Source of the DNA: Mycoemilia scoparia
Lineage: Eukaryota; Kickxellomycota; Kickxellomycetes; Kickxellales; Kickxellaceae
Direction of reading: 5' to 3'
NCBI GenBank assembly: GCA_027575805.1
Contig: JANBPU010000049.1
Coordinates: forward strand, 31,050-95,049
DNA length: 64,000 nt
Below the pieces are notes generated by a model that saw only the letters and a program-made list of their open reading frames with translations, searched no databases and was not told where the DNA came from. The position numbers and the translations under genes were made by a program. This document shows positions 1-12,039 of this stretch, one piece after another (positions within the stretch are counted from its first letter, which is position 1; each line of letters opens with the position of its first letter).

Positions 1-1088
1 TTGTGCTTCTAAACTCATCTTCGTCGTCATCATCGATTATTTCAACGACAGGGTCTGTGGGTTTCTGCTTAGGATAGGTTGTCTTATTTTGTTCTCTGGG
101 CTTTGAGTTAGATGGTGTGCCTGATTCATGAGATGTTCCTGTAGGGTTTCCATCCTTTTGAGGGACACCGTTAATCTCTACCTCCTTTGTTCCGTCAGGA
201 TTTATCTTTGTCACAGTTTTATTACCCATTGTATCGATTTCCTCAATGATTTTGTATGACTTTCCACCAATAGTCTGAACTGTAGTGCTCTTCGAAGGCC
301 CACGAGGGCCACCACCCATACCACCACTTGAAGACATAAAGCTGAAAGAAGCGCCTGGCGCGCTCATATCAGGTTGAGACCACATACCGCCAATGGGGGT
401 AGAGAAAAACGGATCATTAGAGAACGAAGGCATAAATGAACTAAACATGCTTCTATTTTGCTCCGATCGAGCACCCTGGGACTCATTCTTTGACACACTG
501 TATGGCCGACTTTCACGCTTTTGGAATTCTGGGGGAGTTGCGCTAGCATCATTAAAAAACATGCTTGAAGAGTTAGAAAATACCGATCCCCCGAACATGC
601 TGTCATTTCCAAATGCCGAATGGTGCATATTGAAGAGGCTGCTAAAGGGACTGTTCCCAAAAAACTCTCTGAATATCTCATCCGCTGAGCGGAATACAAA
701 TGGAGCAGAGTGGGTGTAAAAGCTTGACCCGGTTTCACTGTTATCTGAACCAACACCATTCTTCAAACCATCTTCGCCGTACTGATCATAAATCTTTCTG
801 CTTTTTTCTACCATAAATAAAGTATGCGTGTTTAATGGTTTGGACACGTTTCAGGGCACCAATAGAACTAGTTGATATGCTATTTTAGAGCATTGGTTGC
901 TTACCATCACGAAGAACCTCGTAGGCCTCAGATATCAGCTTGAACTTTCTCTCTGCTTCCTCCTTATTGTTGATATTTTTGTCTGGATGCCAGCGCAAAG
1001 ATTGTTTGCGGTATCCCTGCCTTATCTTATCCGTGGTCGCGTCTGGGGAAACACCCAGGACATCGTAGTACTTTAGCTCTTTTACCAT
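1..1088 (-). CDS. DnaJ/Hsp40 co-chaperone, DNAJB6-like (3' end beyond window)
   Basis: Exons are complement(<1..807, 905..1088). The start is the ATG at 1088. Exon 1 encodes a J domain with helix II basic residues and the HPD motif (WHPDKN, about residues 33-38) that stimulates Hsp70 ATPase; the domain finishes in exon 2 with a [10 protein letters not shown] segment. A long Gly/Phe/Ser-rich region follows, then a C-terminal part ([26 protein letters not shown]) resembling the short beta-rich tail of DNAJB6/Mrj-type proteins, and finally an acidic DDDDEDE stretch. No zinc-finger cysteines are visible, so it is not a class I DnaJ. The likely role is a cytosolic or nuclear Hsp70 partner. The reading frame runs off the left edge, so the C-terminus is unseen. 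The intron has a GTAAG donor and TAG acceptor. Confidence 0.88.
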
Positions 1089-2319
1089 GGCTGCCTAGAC
1101 TAATTTCCAACAGCAATTACCAGCCAAATGAATGCTCTTCGATGAAATATAGAAAAACAAGAGTAGTGGCAAATGAAAAGAAGAAAAAGCAAAGAATTAA
1201 TCAAGAGAGGAGTGCAGCACGGTATAACAAACCTTGTGTGCCTCGTGAATGAATGAATGATCTAACTGTGAGTGCGAGAATGAAACGACTTGACGTGCTG
1301 GTTTCTGACTCTGATGATTAAAAAGGCATTTAAGAGGAAAGGAAGAAGCTCAAAGGGTAATAAAGAACTCTGCGCACTCGTGCTGCTCTTTAAAGTCAAC
1401 AAACAACCAAAAGGCCTATTCAGACTGGGAAAGATCAAACAAGCCTCAAAAGGTGCCCAAAAGGATATTTGGGGAACCAGGTTTCCATAAAGAGCGTGAC
1501 AAAAGAAAACGCGAATCCATTACGATTCTTGGACTTTCCCGTGTATGCGTATTGGTAAATACTTCAGCTCAATAGACGATGGCCCACATTCAAATGCTTC
1601 TGGTTCAGTTCATGGATTGTTAATTGGAATTTACGTCATTTTTATAGAGTTCTATCTCCTTCCAAAATCCTCTATCTTTGACTCCTGGTTTGTGGTGTCA
1701 ACATATATATGAGTGTGCGTTTGCTGCGCAGAATAGCCGAGTCAAAGCAAAGCAGTTATACATATCTGTGCAAATATTATAGAAAGACTTGCGTTTTTAC
1801 GCAGAGATAGTGTCCCCCAGGATACAACAAGATCTTGACAAGATATGACCGGAGAACACTTTCATTCTTTAAGCAGAGATGACAAAATGGTCAAAGTTCA
1901 CAAGATTTTGGGCAAAATATATCCCCAGGAGTTGCATATGGAATGGCTCATGATTTGGCCAAAATCTGATGAGGACCCATTTCTGCCTACCATAGATTCG
2001 ATCACTAGTGAAATCTTCCCAAATGGTGAACTGAGGCAAATTACAATTGATAAATCATTAGTACATTTGTTTCTTGGCATCAACAATGTGGCAAAATATG
2101 AGCTGATGCTCAAGCAAAGCTGGTAATGGAGTGAGTCATGGTTAGAAAGGCCTAATACCCCATATAACACAGGCTATACTATTCCACAGAGTATACACTC
2201 TTGTTTGGCGCGAAGTAAAAACCTGCAATGTATTGTGAACCTAAAATTGATTTCATGCCAGGAGATGGCAATTGTTGCAATTTACATCATAAAATTACAT
2301 AAAAGTTGGCCATGTAAAT
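1089..2319. other. Intergenic region with one weak ORF inside a repeat
   Basis: No convincing gene is seen. A 93-codon open frame (1845-2126, +) exists, but its central part lies in a repeat that also occurs near 53.6 kb, where no frame is kept. I therefore treat it as repeat-derived. Confidence 0.5.
1890..2020 (+). repeat. Dispersed repeat R2, copy 1
   Basis: About 130 bp here match 53574-53707. The core aligned by eye differs at about 12 of 72 positions (roughly 83% identity), including the shared strings GGCCAAAATC and TTCTGCCTA. This copy lies within a 93-codon open frame. The other copy is not open in the same frame, so the frame is probably accidental. No terminal inverted repeats are visible. 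It may be an old transposon or solo-LTR fragment. Confidence 0.6.
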
Positions 2320-3362
2320 TTAAAATTTGTAGCTCTGCATTGAGCTCTTTTCAGCATCTTGTGGTGATTGGTGAATTCTTGGGCTCAATGATATCTCATC
2401 AAAGTATACGGGGGGTTCACGCTTGGAGATAAACTTATTCCGAAAAAGATGCAAACCATACCACAAGTAGTATACCACTACAACCCCAGCAAGTGTGGCG
2501 GTTAGGATACCAGCTTCCACCCATTTGTTTCTTCTGTAATCAAGAAGGAAGTACGGGAATCGGTGTAGACTATTTTAATAAATGAATTAATACATAGGTT
2601 GGTTGGCAGTCAGAGACTTTTGTTGGTATTAGTTGTTTTATATAATGATGGTAGTCACAGCTGCTAAACTTACAATGTCTCGGTTATCCATGTAAGGGAG
2701 AGATAGAGAATCATTACTAGCGATAGTGTTGTTATATGTGACCAGTGGGGACACACTGTCTCGTTGTTGAATATAAATTCAACTACAACAGTGAATATAT
2801 TTAGAGCATGGGCAGATATGTCAAGCCAGGCGCCAGCAGGAATTGACAAATCGGATATTTCGAAAAGGAAGCACCAGTATATAATTGACACCACGAAGGC
2901 AAAAGTTATGGTGCTCTCATACAAGAGCCAATGCAGCAGTTGAAGGGATTGGGGTAGCCGGCTAAATGAGTTTTCTCGACCAACACCCGATTTTCGGGAC
3001 AAGATCAAATGGGTTGTAGCGCTCTATTATTTTACAATATCACAAGCAACTTTGATTTATCAAGAAATGAATGTGCTATATATACATGATCTGAAGGTAG
3101 CGCAGCAGGGCTTGAAACTTACAATCTGGTATGCCACAATTCCAGTGTATGACAAAAGGGTAAAGTATGTGAACATAATCGGTGCAAAGCCATATATAGA
3201 TGCTCCAACTACGATAGAAATCCATACCATAGCGGAATAGATGCAAAGAACAGAGCGGATACCAATCAGCCATCCCCTGTTAACCAGACGAGATGTTGTC
3301 ACCATCTCTGGCTTATGCATGTCTAGCCGGTAGAACTTCCTAAGCCGCTTTGCAAATGTCAT
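2320..3362 (-). CDS. FAR-17a/AIG1-like multipass membrane protein, paralog A
   Basis: Exons are complement(2320..2569, 2674..3023, 3123..3362), 279 aa. Six hydrophobic segments are visible: about residues 30-55, 63-80, 118-135, 148-168, 175-195 and near 225-250. The pattern (a Thr-containing FTYFT segment, then a membrane segment carrying a His, SAHALNIF, then WYGLHLF) resembles the FAR-17a/AIG1 and rolling-stone membrane families. If that holds, Thr65/Thr68 and His152 are candidates for the Thr/His pair that AIG1-type lipid hydrolases use; this is inference. Paralog B at 5614-6632 has the same intron positions and phases (phase 0, then phase 2). Both genes read on the minus strand with an SNIP1-like gene between them. 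The exact family is uncertain. Confidence 0.72.
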
Positions 3363-4225
3363 TTTGTTTGTGCGATCCTTTGGGTAAATGACTACAGGTT
3401 CTGAAATTATGCCACAAGAGCACCTAGATAAAGAAAGGGAAAAGGTGGAGGAGCGGTTTTACACTTGAGAGACCAAAGGGTGTATTAAATATAAAGTTAA
3501 TATCGCACATATTCATACCCAGTAACATTTTAGCATAAAATGAGTGGCTATAAGTAACATGTTGTTAAAGCAGTTACACCTCTGTATATCGCGAGGTATA
3601 GAAAAGTCCGAATTGGACCTAAATTATAGCCTCGAACTTGCAGCGTGGCGCGGCTCATGGCCCTCATAATTATTTTTCTTTTATCTAGGACTGCCACTTG
3701 AATGAAGTATTCTGGCAGGACGTTATATTTTCAAGGTGGAAACTCATAAAAATGATTTAGTGGTGACCCAATAAAAATGATTCTTATTTTATAAAAGACC
3801 CTTACATGATCTGGGATCTTGATAAAGACATCAGTCTTAACCAGAGGCGAATTCATACAGGGTTATTTTTAATGACAGCTCTTGTTTTCAATTAATGAAA
3901 ATCTAGTTGTGCGGACATAAATATCACACTATCCATAACATAACCCATTAATAGCTTAGTAGCAACTCTTTGAGATGTATCAAGTCGAACCAGAGATCTT
4001 GGAATCAATATACCCATACATTGTTCCCCACAACTTGATACAAAGATGAAGCTAATTTGTCATACTTTCACTAAATAGCACATAGCTGGGCTAAATAATT
4101 TTCATGATTTTTGGAAATGTGATAGCTGATGTCAACATTTATTTAAAACAAGTAAATTGTGGCTATGGGGGGGGGGGGTAACAGCACCCAATTTTAAATT
4201 TGTTAAAGTATGGTTGTTATTATTT
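3363..4225. other. Intergenic, no gene seen
   Basis: AT-rich spacer. It holds a run of ten G residues near 4168-4177. No open frame or RNA gene is supported. Confidence 0.5.
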
Positions 4226-5331
4226 TTATACATTTTCGCTTAACAAAACGTATTCGCGAGTGCTAAGACCAAACTTAATCACATCTTTTTCACGTAATTC
4301 TACATATCTTTGGCTGGGTATTTTTTCGCTGTTCAAGTATGTCCCATTTGTTGACCCAAGGTCGATTAGATATGGATTTATTTGACTATTAGTTGCACCA
4401 TCTCCACCCTTGCTTATTAATCTGAATTGGATAACTGCATGCTGGCCAGAGCACGAAGGATGGTCAGTTGGAATATCGACAACCTATATATCGAGTATTT
4501 GATAGTAGTTACAAAATAAAGCAGTAGATAAATTGAACTTTTAATTCTCGTGCTATTACTCAATGCAGTGATGTATATGCTACTACCAACCTTTCTGTCT
4601 CTGCCAAACATGTATGCGCTGGATCTACTGATTTGGAACATATCTGCAAAAATTCACATTTTTTAGCATTTGCGGAAAAAGTGTATCGATTGAAAAAATA
4701 AATAAATAAATATACAATATGGTTACTATTAAGTAGGAGGTACTTGCCTACTTGATCGCTGTTTTTAAATATATATAAGCGCCACTTTTGACTTGGTTTC
4801 CGCGCTTCCTGTGGCTCGTTATACTTGACTACTACTCCATTAACGGTGTTTGTCTCTGCAGCGAGTTTTCCTGACAGCCCAAAGTTGGGTTCTTCGCGTT
4901 TCTTTTCTCCAAAATCTTCTACATCAGATCCATAATCCTTATCCACATCATCATTCTCATTATGTTTGCTATCCCTTTTAGCGTATTCGTTGCTTTTGTT
5001 TGTTTAACATTAGGTGCTTTTAGTAAGTTATCAATGGTATAAACTGTTGGATATGATACAGAACGGTTTTAACTTTTTACCTTCTTTGGCGATCTTTGCT
5101 TCTATTACGGGAAACAGGCGACTTTGAGCGGTATCTCTGTCGTGTCCTATGGTCTCTGGATTTTGGTGACCTAGATCTTGGCCTATTGGATCTTGATGAT
5201 CTATCATTATAGCCTCTCCTTTCAGAGTTTCTATCTTTTCTTGATGGGGAGCGAGATCTTGGAGGCGAATAAACCCGAGGTCTCCTGTCCTCAGACCTTC
5301 TCCGCAACGATGATGATGTTGAGGACGACAT
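4226..5331 (-). CDS. SNIP1/Pml1-like FHA-domain splicing factor
   Basis: Exons are complement(4226..4483, 4591..4643, 4727..4992, 5081..5331), 275 aa. The N-terminus is an Arg/Ser-rich tail (RSRSPSR, SRSPKSRD). The C-terminal half is an FHA domain with the family order KWRLYIFK, SSAYMFGRDRKV, DHPSCSGQHA, DLGSTNGTYLN, as in human SNIP1, yeast Pml1 and plant DDL. These proteins bind phosphothreonine and sit in the RES/spliceosome or microRNA-processing machinery in the nucleus. The FHA Gly-Arg and Ser-x-x-His phosphate-contact positions are present. The exon 2/3 junction is the least certain part: frame is kept only with an A|GTAACC donor and a GCAG acceptor, which leaves a few extra residues before MFQIS. 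A 53-nt exon 3 follows. Confidence 0.85.
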
Positions 5332-5613
5332 TGCTGAATATTTAATAATAATCTTTTGATCTTATTAAAATCATTTCAATTCTTGGCACAGATCTAAATT
5401 AATAGAAATGGCTATCAAGATATTGTCCTTATGGGTTAGCAATTCAAATTTGATTTTCGTTAAAAGGTGTAACTCGCCCTCATATTGAAGCGGAAAGAAA
5501 GTCACAATAGTGGATGCATTGTCTTTTGGAGTTTCCAACATACAAATATAACATGTGATTCAATTAACAAAGAAATTAAATAGTTGTATACATAAACACC
5601 AACAGACTAGTCA

Positions 5614-6632
5614 TTAGCACACATTGTTTGTTGTAGGATCAGGATCTTCGAGTTGCTGGTGCTCTGTTTCTTGTTTGGGACTTGTAAACCTATTTAGCAA
5701 CAAGTGAGCGCCATACCACAAATAGTGCACTGCCACAACACCTGCATAAGTTGCCAGGACTATTCCTATCTCGGCCCACTTGTATTTCTTGTAGTCGAGT
5801 ATATCATAAGGAAATGCATGGAGGCTAATATCATAGATATGCAAAAGAGTTAAAATTGGTCAGGCTAAGATTTGGAATCCCAATAGAAGTCATAATGGTT
5901 ATTAACATAAAGGAATACTACTCACAATGATTCGGTCATCCAGGCAAACAGAGTATACAGAAATGCCAATATAGCCAGGGTTAAAGGATGTGTCCAGTAT
6001 GGGCAAACAATTTCGTTATTAAAGATGAATTCTAATATAGTCACTACCAGGTTCATCAAATGTACAGACGTGTTCATCCAGATCTCCATGGCTCCTACTC
6101 CACCACTTTCGCCATTATACAGCAGGGACCAATATACCACGGTCACAACCAGAGGAAACGTCAATATGGTTTCGTATAGTATCCAATGGAGTAGCTGGAG
6201 TACTTTAGGAAGACGTTCGAATGAACCTGGTTTCTTGGATTTTATACTTTTTAAAGAGAATATGGTGTGAATGATCGCGCTCTATAAAGATATTTGGAAC
6301 GACAATTTTGATATACACACAGGTAAATAATAATAGGAGAATATTGATATATTACAAATACTAATAAGGAGCATGGTACTAACTATTTGGTATGCCGTGA
6401 TGCCTGTAAATGAGAAAAGTGTAAAGTAGGTAAATACATATCTGCCATTGTCAGCTATGAATGATCCGGCTATGTATCCCACCCAAGCCGCTAGTAGGTA
6501 TGTACAAATTGTTAACCTTATAGCTAATAACCACCGCTGGCTAACAAGTCGAGATGTCACTACCATCTCTGGCTTGTGACTATCTATCTTGAAACCTTTG
6601 TGGATGATAGTATTTACAAGCTTCATGACCAA
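5614..6632 (-). CDS. FAR-17a/AIG1-like multipass membrane protein, paralog B
   Basis: Exons are complement(5614..5824, 5926..6281, 6384..6632), 271 aa; a second in-frame ATG lies two codons downstream. This is a tandem paralog of the gene at 2320-3362, with the same six hydrophobic segments, the same conserved blocks (HKPEM, TSRL, VFTYFTLF, LHW, NNE, CPYW, DYKKYKW, LWYG) and identical intron phases. Intron 1 has a GTTAGT donor. The C-terminal tail is short, polar and unlike that of paralog A. Membrane location is clear. A role in lipid hydrolysis or signalling is only inferred from the possible FAR-17a/AIG1 relationship. Confidence 0.72.
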
Positions 6633-7725
6633 AAGACAAAAAGCTCTTTAAAAAGAGAAAATCTTATCCTGAAATGAAGGGAAGTGCATGTAAACATATT
6701 CCAAAATATGCTCAAAGATATAAAGTGGCAAGTGGGAAAGCTTTTTCAGGGGCGGCTTCTATGAGCATTGTTCTGGCTTTGACCCCATTATCCAAACCCA
6801 CCAGCTAACTTATTCATGAATGGACTCTACAAGTAAACTTCTAGTCTATTATTTACTGAATAACCAAATGCGTTACTGCGATTTTCTACTTTACAGGCAA
6901 TACATAAGCCCTTATTACTGATGTAGGGGTGTTATTCTGCTCCCCAAGCAGAGTAATTGAACAAATATAATGTGCGATGAGCTTCATGAATTCTTTTTAC
7001 ACGTGATATGTCAGTGGGTTTATCGCTTTTCAAAAGCCCGAACTAATCCCAGGCTTGAAGGTCTGTCTGTAAATCTCAGTTACCCAAATTAAGATTCTAA
7101 AGGGGAGGGCAAATTACTTTTTCTCAACCAAGTAGAACTCTGAGGATAATAGTAAAAGATTTATGTCCTTGAGAAGGGCTAGTGGTACCAACTTTCATAT
7201 GAATACAATGGAAATTGGACTATATATTATGAGAATTGAAGAACTATATCCCGCATTTAATGGCACAAGATCATAAGTGTTGGGCGTGCATTATTTATTA
7301 TAACAACACAAATTAGTTTGGAAAGCGACATGTTGTAGGCATAGCTTAGTGTTGTTGGACCTAGCTTTTCCCTATATCTTCTCCATACATTGTAATAATG
7401 TAATTCAATGTTTTGTCTGTGCCAGATGCTATCTACCACACAATATAGAGACATAAAAACGATCTTTTCTATCAACAAATAATGCTGACATACATGAGGG
7501 TGATTAGGAGTACATGCCCTCGGTTTTGTGACTGGGCAGGTGACGGCTCCAAATCGGAACTTGTGCCCATAATTCTAGTTAGTAATATATTTGTTACCTA
7601 TAACTGCAGCATGACTGCCTGTTCCTTGCATACTCACTTTCTCATGCTTTTGCTTTCATAATATATATTATACCGACTCGTATTTAAATAGATAGTCGTG
7701 TGCGAAAAAGCGCCAGAGTTGCTTA
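6633..7725. other. Intergenic, no gene seen
   Basis: Spacer between the divergent paralog B and SPC2 genes. I see only short unsupported frames and no repeat or RNA gene. It presumably holds both promoters. Confidence 0.5.
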
Positions 7726-8497
7726 ATGACTGACAACAACAAAACGACAGCCAGCGGTCCTGGTAAGCAAATTCTCATGGATTCTACATCTAAAAAGACA
7801 CTAGAATGCGACAAGTCATGCTAACAATTCAAAAATATTTACAGAGACTGCCGTTGCCAATAAATACAATATCTCTGAGCTCAAGTCAACATGCGACGAA
7901 GCCTTGAGACAGGTACGCATTGACCAAATATTTAGCCAATTTACACAAGTATATATGGGTTTCTCGTAAATGACCACCACATCTAATTTATCCAAATTGT
8001 CTGCACACTTATAGTACTTTGAGAAAAAGGGGTTCAAGGAAAGACACACCCACACGGACGTCAAGCTTTTGCTGGGATACACTGGCGTGCTATTCTGCGT
8101 AATTGATTTCTTGTATAGCTGGAAGAACCCGTTCAAGTCCACAAAGTGGTTCTCATATATCAGTGTCACGGTATTTACACTTACTGCAATTCTGACAGTG
8201 CTGTACTCGTTTTTCGTTCAGCGTGACACTTTCTATGTTGGCCATAGCGAAGAGAAGGGTGTGGTTATTTCTGCTGGATCTTCTGTGAAGGCCCATGAGC
8301 CAGAATATCATCTTACCTTATCCAGCAGACCAATCCAAGTCGAAAAGCCCCGTCCAGTTCCTACCAGTCTACCCCGTATTGTGGTAAAGCCATTCTCAAC
8401 TTGGTTCCATGAAGATGGAAAACTAAACCGTGAACTCTTCGAGGCTGAAATAGAGAATGCCTTGGACGCTTTGTTCAAGTTAACTCACAAAGATTAA
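7726..8497 (+). CDS. SPC2: Signal peptidase complex subunit 2 (Spc2/SPCS2)
   Basis: Exons are 7726..7762, 7845..7912 and 8015..8497, 195 aa. It is a non-catalytic subunit of the ER signal peptidase complex that contacts the Sec61 translocon. Family features: a short charged N-terminus, YNISELKSTCDEAL followed by YFEKKGFKE, then two membrane spans (about residues 50-70 and 83-100) with a short lumenal turn, and a cytosolic C-terminal domain ending in the aligned EIENALDALFK region. Length is close to the usual 180-220 aa. The first exon codes only 12 residues. The start is chosen because splicing from it keeps frame into the conserved block. Confidence 0.9.
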
Positions 8498-9003
8498 AAT
8501 GATAACCAAACCAATTCTAATAAATCGGTGACAAATCAATACCCACATACATAGAAGGCTTTTTCATAAACACAAAATCCAGTATACTCAAGCACAATGG
8601 CAAGTTTTAATAAAATTAGGACTTTTCATTTAATGATAGCCTTAGCATTATCTATTCTACTTTACATAAATTCACTAAAGCATGTGAAAATGTTGCATTT
8701 GTTGAACATGGTGTTGGTGCGAATGTTTTTTCATTTTTTAACATGGAATATTACAGTTTAAAGGTGCAAAAATATTGCTATGACCTAATTTAGAGCTCAA
8801 ATATCTGATGTAGTGCATATGAGCGATTATTTTTGAAGGGCTAAAAGCAGACTACACGTGATAATATAGGTTGGCCAATATGCATGATGAAACTGGCCTA
8901 CTAGTAAAAACTGGCCCTTCAAAAATAATGATCCATATGCTCAATTGTGTCAACATTGGGCATGGCAAAGAAACCAAAATAAAATCGATGAGATTATATG
9001 TTT
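8498..9003. other. Intergenic spacer holding an inverted-repeat element
   Basis: This is the convergent 3' region of SPC2 and the Pmp47 carrier. The only structure seen is the short element at 8815-8940, described separately. Confidence 0.5.
8815..8940. mobile_element. MITE-like element, subfamily A, copy 1
   Basis: A 126-bp element with terminal inverted repeats at 8815-8840 and 8915-8940. Both ends read GCATATG(G/A), then (G/T)ATTATTTTTGAAGGG or near it, inward. Internal marks shared with the copies at 45161 and 60965 are GATGAAACTGGCCTA and CTAGTAAAA near the right end. There is no coding capacity. It lies in the spacer between two convergent genes. Confidence 0.8.
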
Positions 9004-10376
9004 TTACTGGAGTCTGGCTTTGCGGCCCTTCAGTATAGCTAGGAGTCGAATAGTGTAAGAGAACAGTGCCTCTTTGGTCATGAACAGGAAGGCAGCTGTA
9101 ATGACAGACTGAACAACCTTGCTGGAGATTCCCTTGAACAGGCCCTGGACGCCCTCTTGAGCGAGGATCTTCTTCAAGCCATCCAAGAGAGAGTTGTAGC
9201 GCTCAGACTCGTTCTTGGACTGGCGGAGCTGCATACGGGTTTTTACCACGCTATATATGGCATTTAAACAAAGGGTATCATAGAGTTTAATATACCCGGC
9301 ATGCATAAAGTGAGTGCAAAAACGTAGTATTGTGAATAGCGAGTGCTTACATGTAGGGGTAGGTGACAACAGTAGCGACTAGCTTTGATACAGCACCTAG
9401 GAAGAAGAAATCGAGGTTTCCCAGCTTACGAGTACTTTGCAGGCGATTCTTGATCTGTTCAAAAACAGTGTACTGAATGATAGGGTTGATGACAAGAATT
9501 AGGGCAGGAATAACGCCTTGCCATAGCGACAGAACGCCGTCTTCCTTTATGATCTTGGCAAAGGCCTGCCAAGTGGTAATGGACTTTGTCTTTGAATCAC
9601 TTGCATTGCCAATAGCATCTTCCTCCTCGGCCTCAAGCTTCTTAACAGTAAGGCGGGTATTTACGACCCATATTGGGTTTGTGATGAGTACAGTCATGGC
9701 TCCGGCTATAGCTCCAGCTGTCATACTCTGGCCAGTAGTCATAGCAGCGACCTTAGAGGCCTTCTCAAAGGCAGACTTTGTGGCCTCAAAGAAGTAGTAG
9801 TAGACGCCATTAGTTACAGCTGATCCAAAAAGAGCAGATTCCAGACCGCTACATTTGAAGGAAGATTGGGTGTTAGTGACCTTTGTTATCAAGCTGTGCT
9901 AACTGATCTTTTGAAGAAGATCGTCATACTTACGAGAACAAGCCTTGGATGCCTTCCCCAGCGATAATTTTCTTGACAGCATCAAGGTTTCCCTAGAAGC
10001 ATCATTTAGGGGTATAGTTTAGATTCACATTGTACAAAAATGCCCGAAAGTAAAGGGCTACAACTTTATACATGCCGTATATACCATTCTGAAATAGCAG
10101 ATGCTTACTTTGTAGGCCGATTCAGAAGTATTGTTCCTCTGCGCTTGTAGACGAGAGCTCACAGTGATCAGGGGGTAAGTGATGGCCATGGAGATGATGC
10201 CACCACCAGCGCCTAAAAATGGACAAGAGGGGTAGGGGTTTGATATTAGCGTACTCGATATATACATCATATATGTGTGGCTATGGGTGGGTGTGCTTGG
10301 ACTTTTCTCATGGAGAGCTCAATAGCAATGAGCAAATGCACTTACCAGCAAGAGCGTGTGCTACGTTATCTGACAT
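9004..10376 (-). CDS. PMP47: Peroxisomal membrane carrier, Pmp47/Ant1 (PMP34) type
   Basis: Exons are complement(9004..9250, 9351..9848, 9933..9992, 10109..10212, 10346..10376), about 312 aa. It is a mitochondrial-carrier-family protein with three repeats. The signature segments are TYPLITVSSRLQAQ, NPIWVVNTRLTVKK and YPYIVVKTRMQLRQ, each opening one repeat. The NTRL and VNTRL forms, and the overall match to peroxisomal ATP/AMP carriers, favour the Pmp47/Ant1/PMP34 group, which imports ATP into peroxisomes for fatty-acid activation. Length is typical (about 300-310 aa). The first exon codes only ten residues. The upper boundary of exon 3 is uncertain by one base. All acceptors are TAG. Confidence 0.88.
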
Positions 10377-12039
10377 GGTTGTTGCTATTTCTAGACTTGG
10401 ATAGTGTGTGTAGATAAAGAAGGTGAAAGAATAGCTCGAAAAAAGCAAAGGTAAAAAGGCTATTTTGAATGCTTGGACCTATCGACAATTTTATGGTGTA
10501 ATACACCAAGCGATGCTGCTGGATTTCTGCTTTCATGTGCATATGATTGATCTATTGTGGTATATTATTATAACTCCGGCTACTGTCAGAAACTATACTA
10601 TTTAAACCATAAATATACACCGCTCTTTCTTATTTTTTCAGCCTCTTTGTGTATGCAACTCTTAAATACAGCCTAACACAGTGCTCGGATTCCATATGAT
10701 GGCTTGAGGTTCTCCAAGAAAAACAGGCCAAGAAGGTATGATTTAACACACATAGGAGCACACTTCAAGGCATCTTTCTGGTAGCAAATATGTGTATTCA
10801 GTTTAGCCCGTGATCCAATCCGGATGCAATACTATACCCGTGCCGCGGATTTTTAGGGCGTGACATGTGCTCATTTCAAATCATGAGAATAGGTATGAGT
10901 GTTTATATGGCAGAGCAGTCTCCTCTAAAAGAGTACTTGGATATTCCCTTGGATATCAGCCAATTATCACTGAGACTCCAGCTAAAAAATATGGGGTATG
11001 GGCTGATTTGCAGTGAATGTGCGAGGGTATCTGTATGTTCTCTTTAGGTGGAGAACTTGCCTTATATCTTTGACCAATTGAAATCGCAACTTCCCACATC
11101 AACCCGCTCAAGTAACAGCAAATGCTTTACTGAAGCTTGCTGAGGTATGTGCCAGAATACGCTGCCACAGTGAAAAAGGTACTTTGGAGCAACTCAAGCA
11201 AAGTACAATCAGCTGAAAATACCATTAATTTATCAAACCAACTTTGATTTCAGCTACTAGCATATGGGCAAGTCTCCTATAAAATGTGCCAGAATAATCT
11301 CTCTAATGTCGGCCTAAAATGTATGGCTTGTAGGCCAAATCTGAGAGGCATAGCAGTACAACTAGGCAAACCTTTGATTGAGAACCTGCCATGTAACTAT
11401 GCAAATGAGTCTATTTAGTATCAATCTTCGTTTGGTTTTAAAGTAGATTCCTATTTTATAGTGTAGCTGCCTTGGTTTTATCTCGATAGTAAATCATATT
11501 GATTTTATGAAACTAGCTCCTAAATTTGCCATAGCCCAATCTTTAGGAAAATTTAAACTACTTGCACTATTTTTCCTGATATTCGAATGTGAGCCCTCCA
11601 CAAGAGAGTTTCATGTATTAATTCTGATACTTTGATCATTGCATTAATTTTGTAAATACGCTAAAGCTTCAAATTGGTTTGAGGTTTCTATAATCCGAAT
11701 CACTAGCACCATTATTTGGCGTTCATAAATGCCGCTTGTCTATGGATTTTGGCCCTTTGGGGGTAGAAGTCACAAGAATAGCCGTCTTTTGAACCTTATT
11801 GAAACACCTCACATAATTATTGAGCCACCATTTTCTTTGCAGATGTTTCAATCAGTTGATCTCCAATTAAACCTTTCTAATACGACTTTGCATGCCAAAA
11901 TCAATGCCCACACTCACCCACAAAGCTTTGGCATACGTGTCTCTAAAAGCTGGCGCTTATTGTAGCACAACTTCTATCCATTATTCCATTTACGTACCTC
12001 TCTTCCCTCCAACCCAACTATATTTGTTTAGTATCAAAG
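10377..12039. other. Long intergenic region, no gene seen
   Basis: A 1.66-kb spacer. Frames at 10865-11047 and 11729-11965 on the plus strand are short, look compositionally random and lack recognisable domains. The last part should hold the DSK2 promoter. No inverted-repeat element is found here. Confidence 0.45.

Noticed and set aside
1845..2126. 93-codon open frame with ATG on the plus strand
   Set aside because: Most of it is repeat R2, and the second copy does not keep the frame. No domain is seen.
3970..4050. Plus-strand reading EPEILESIYPY, recalling the start of RWD domains
   Set aside because: Only about 25 residues before a stop, and the rest of an RWD domain is absent in all frames nearby. 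Chance likeness.
4168..4177. Run of ten G as a structural or regulatory signal
   Set aside because: A plain homopolymer in a spacer, with no flanking G tracts to form a quadruplex.
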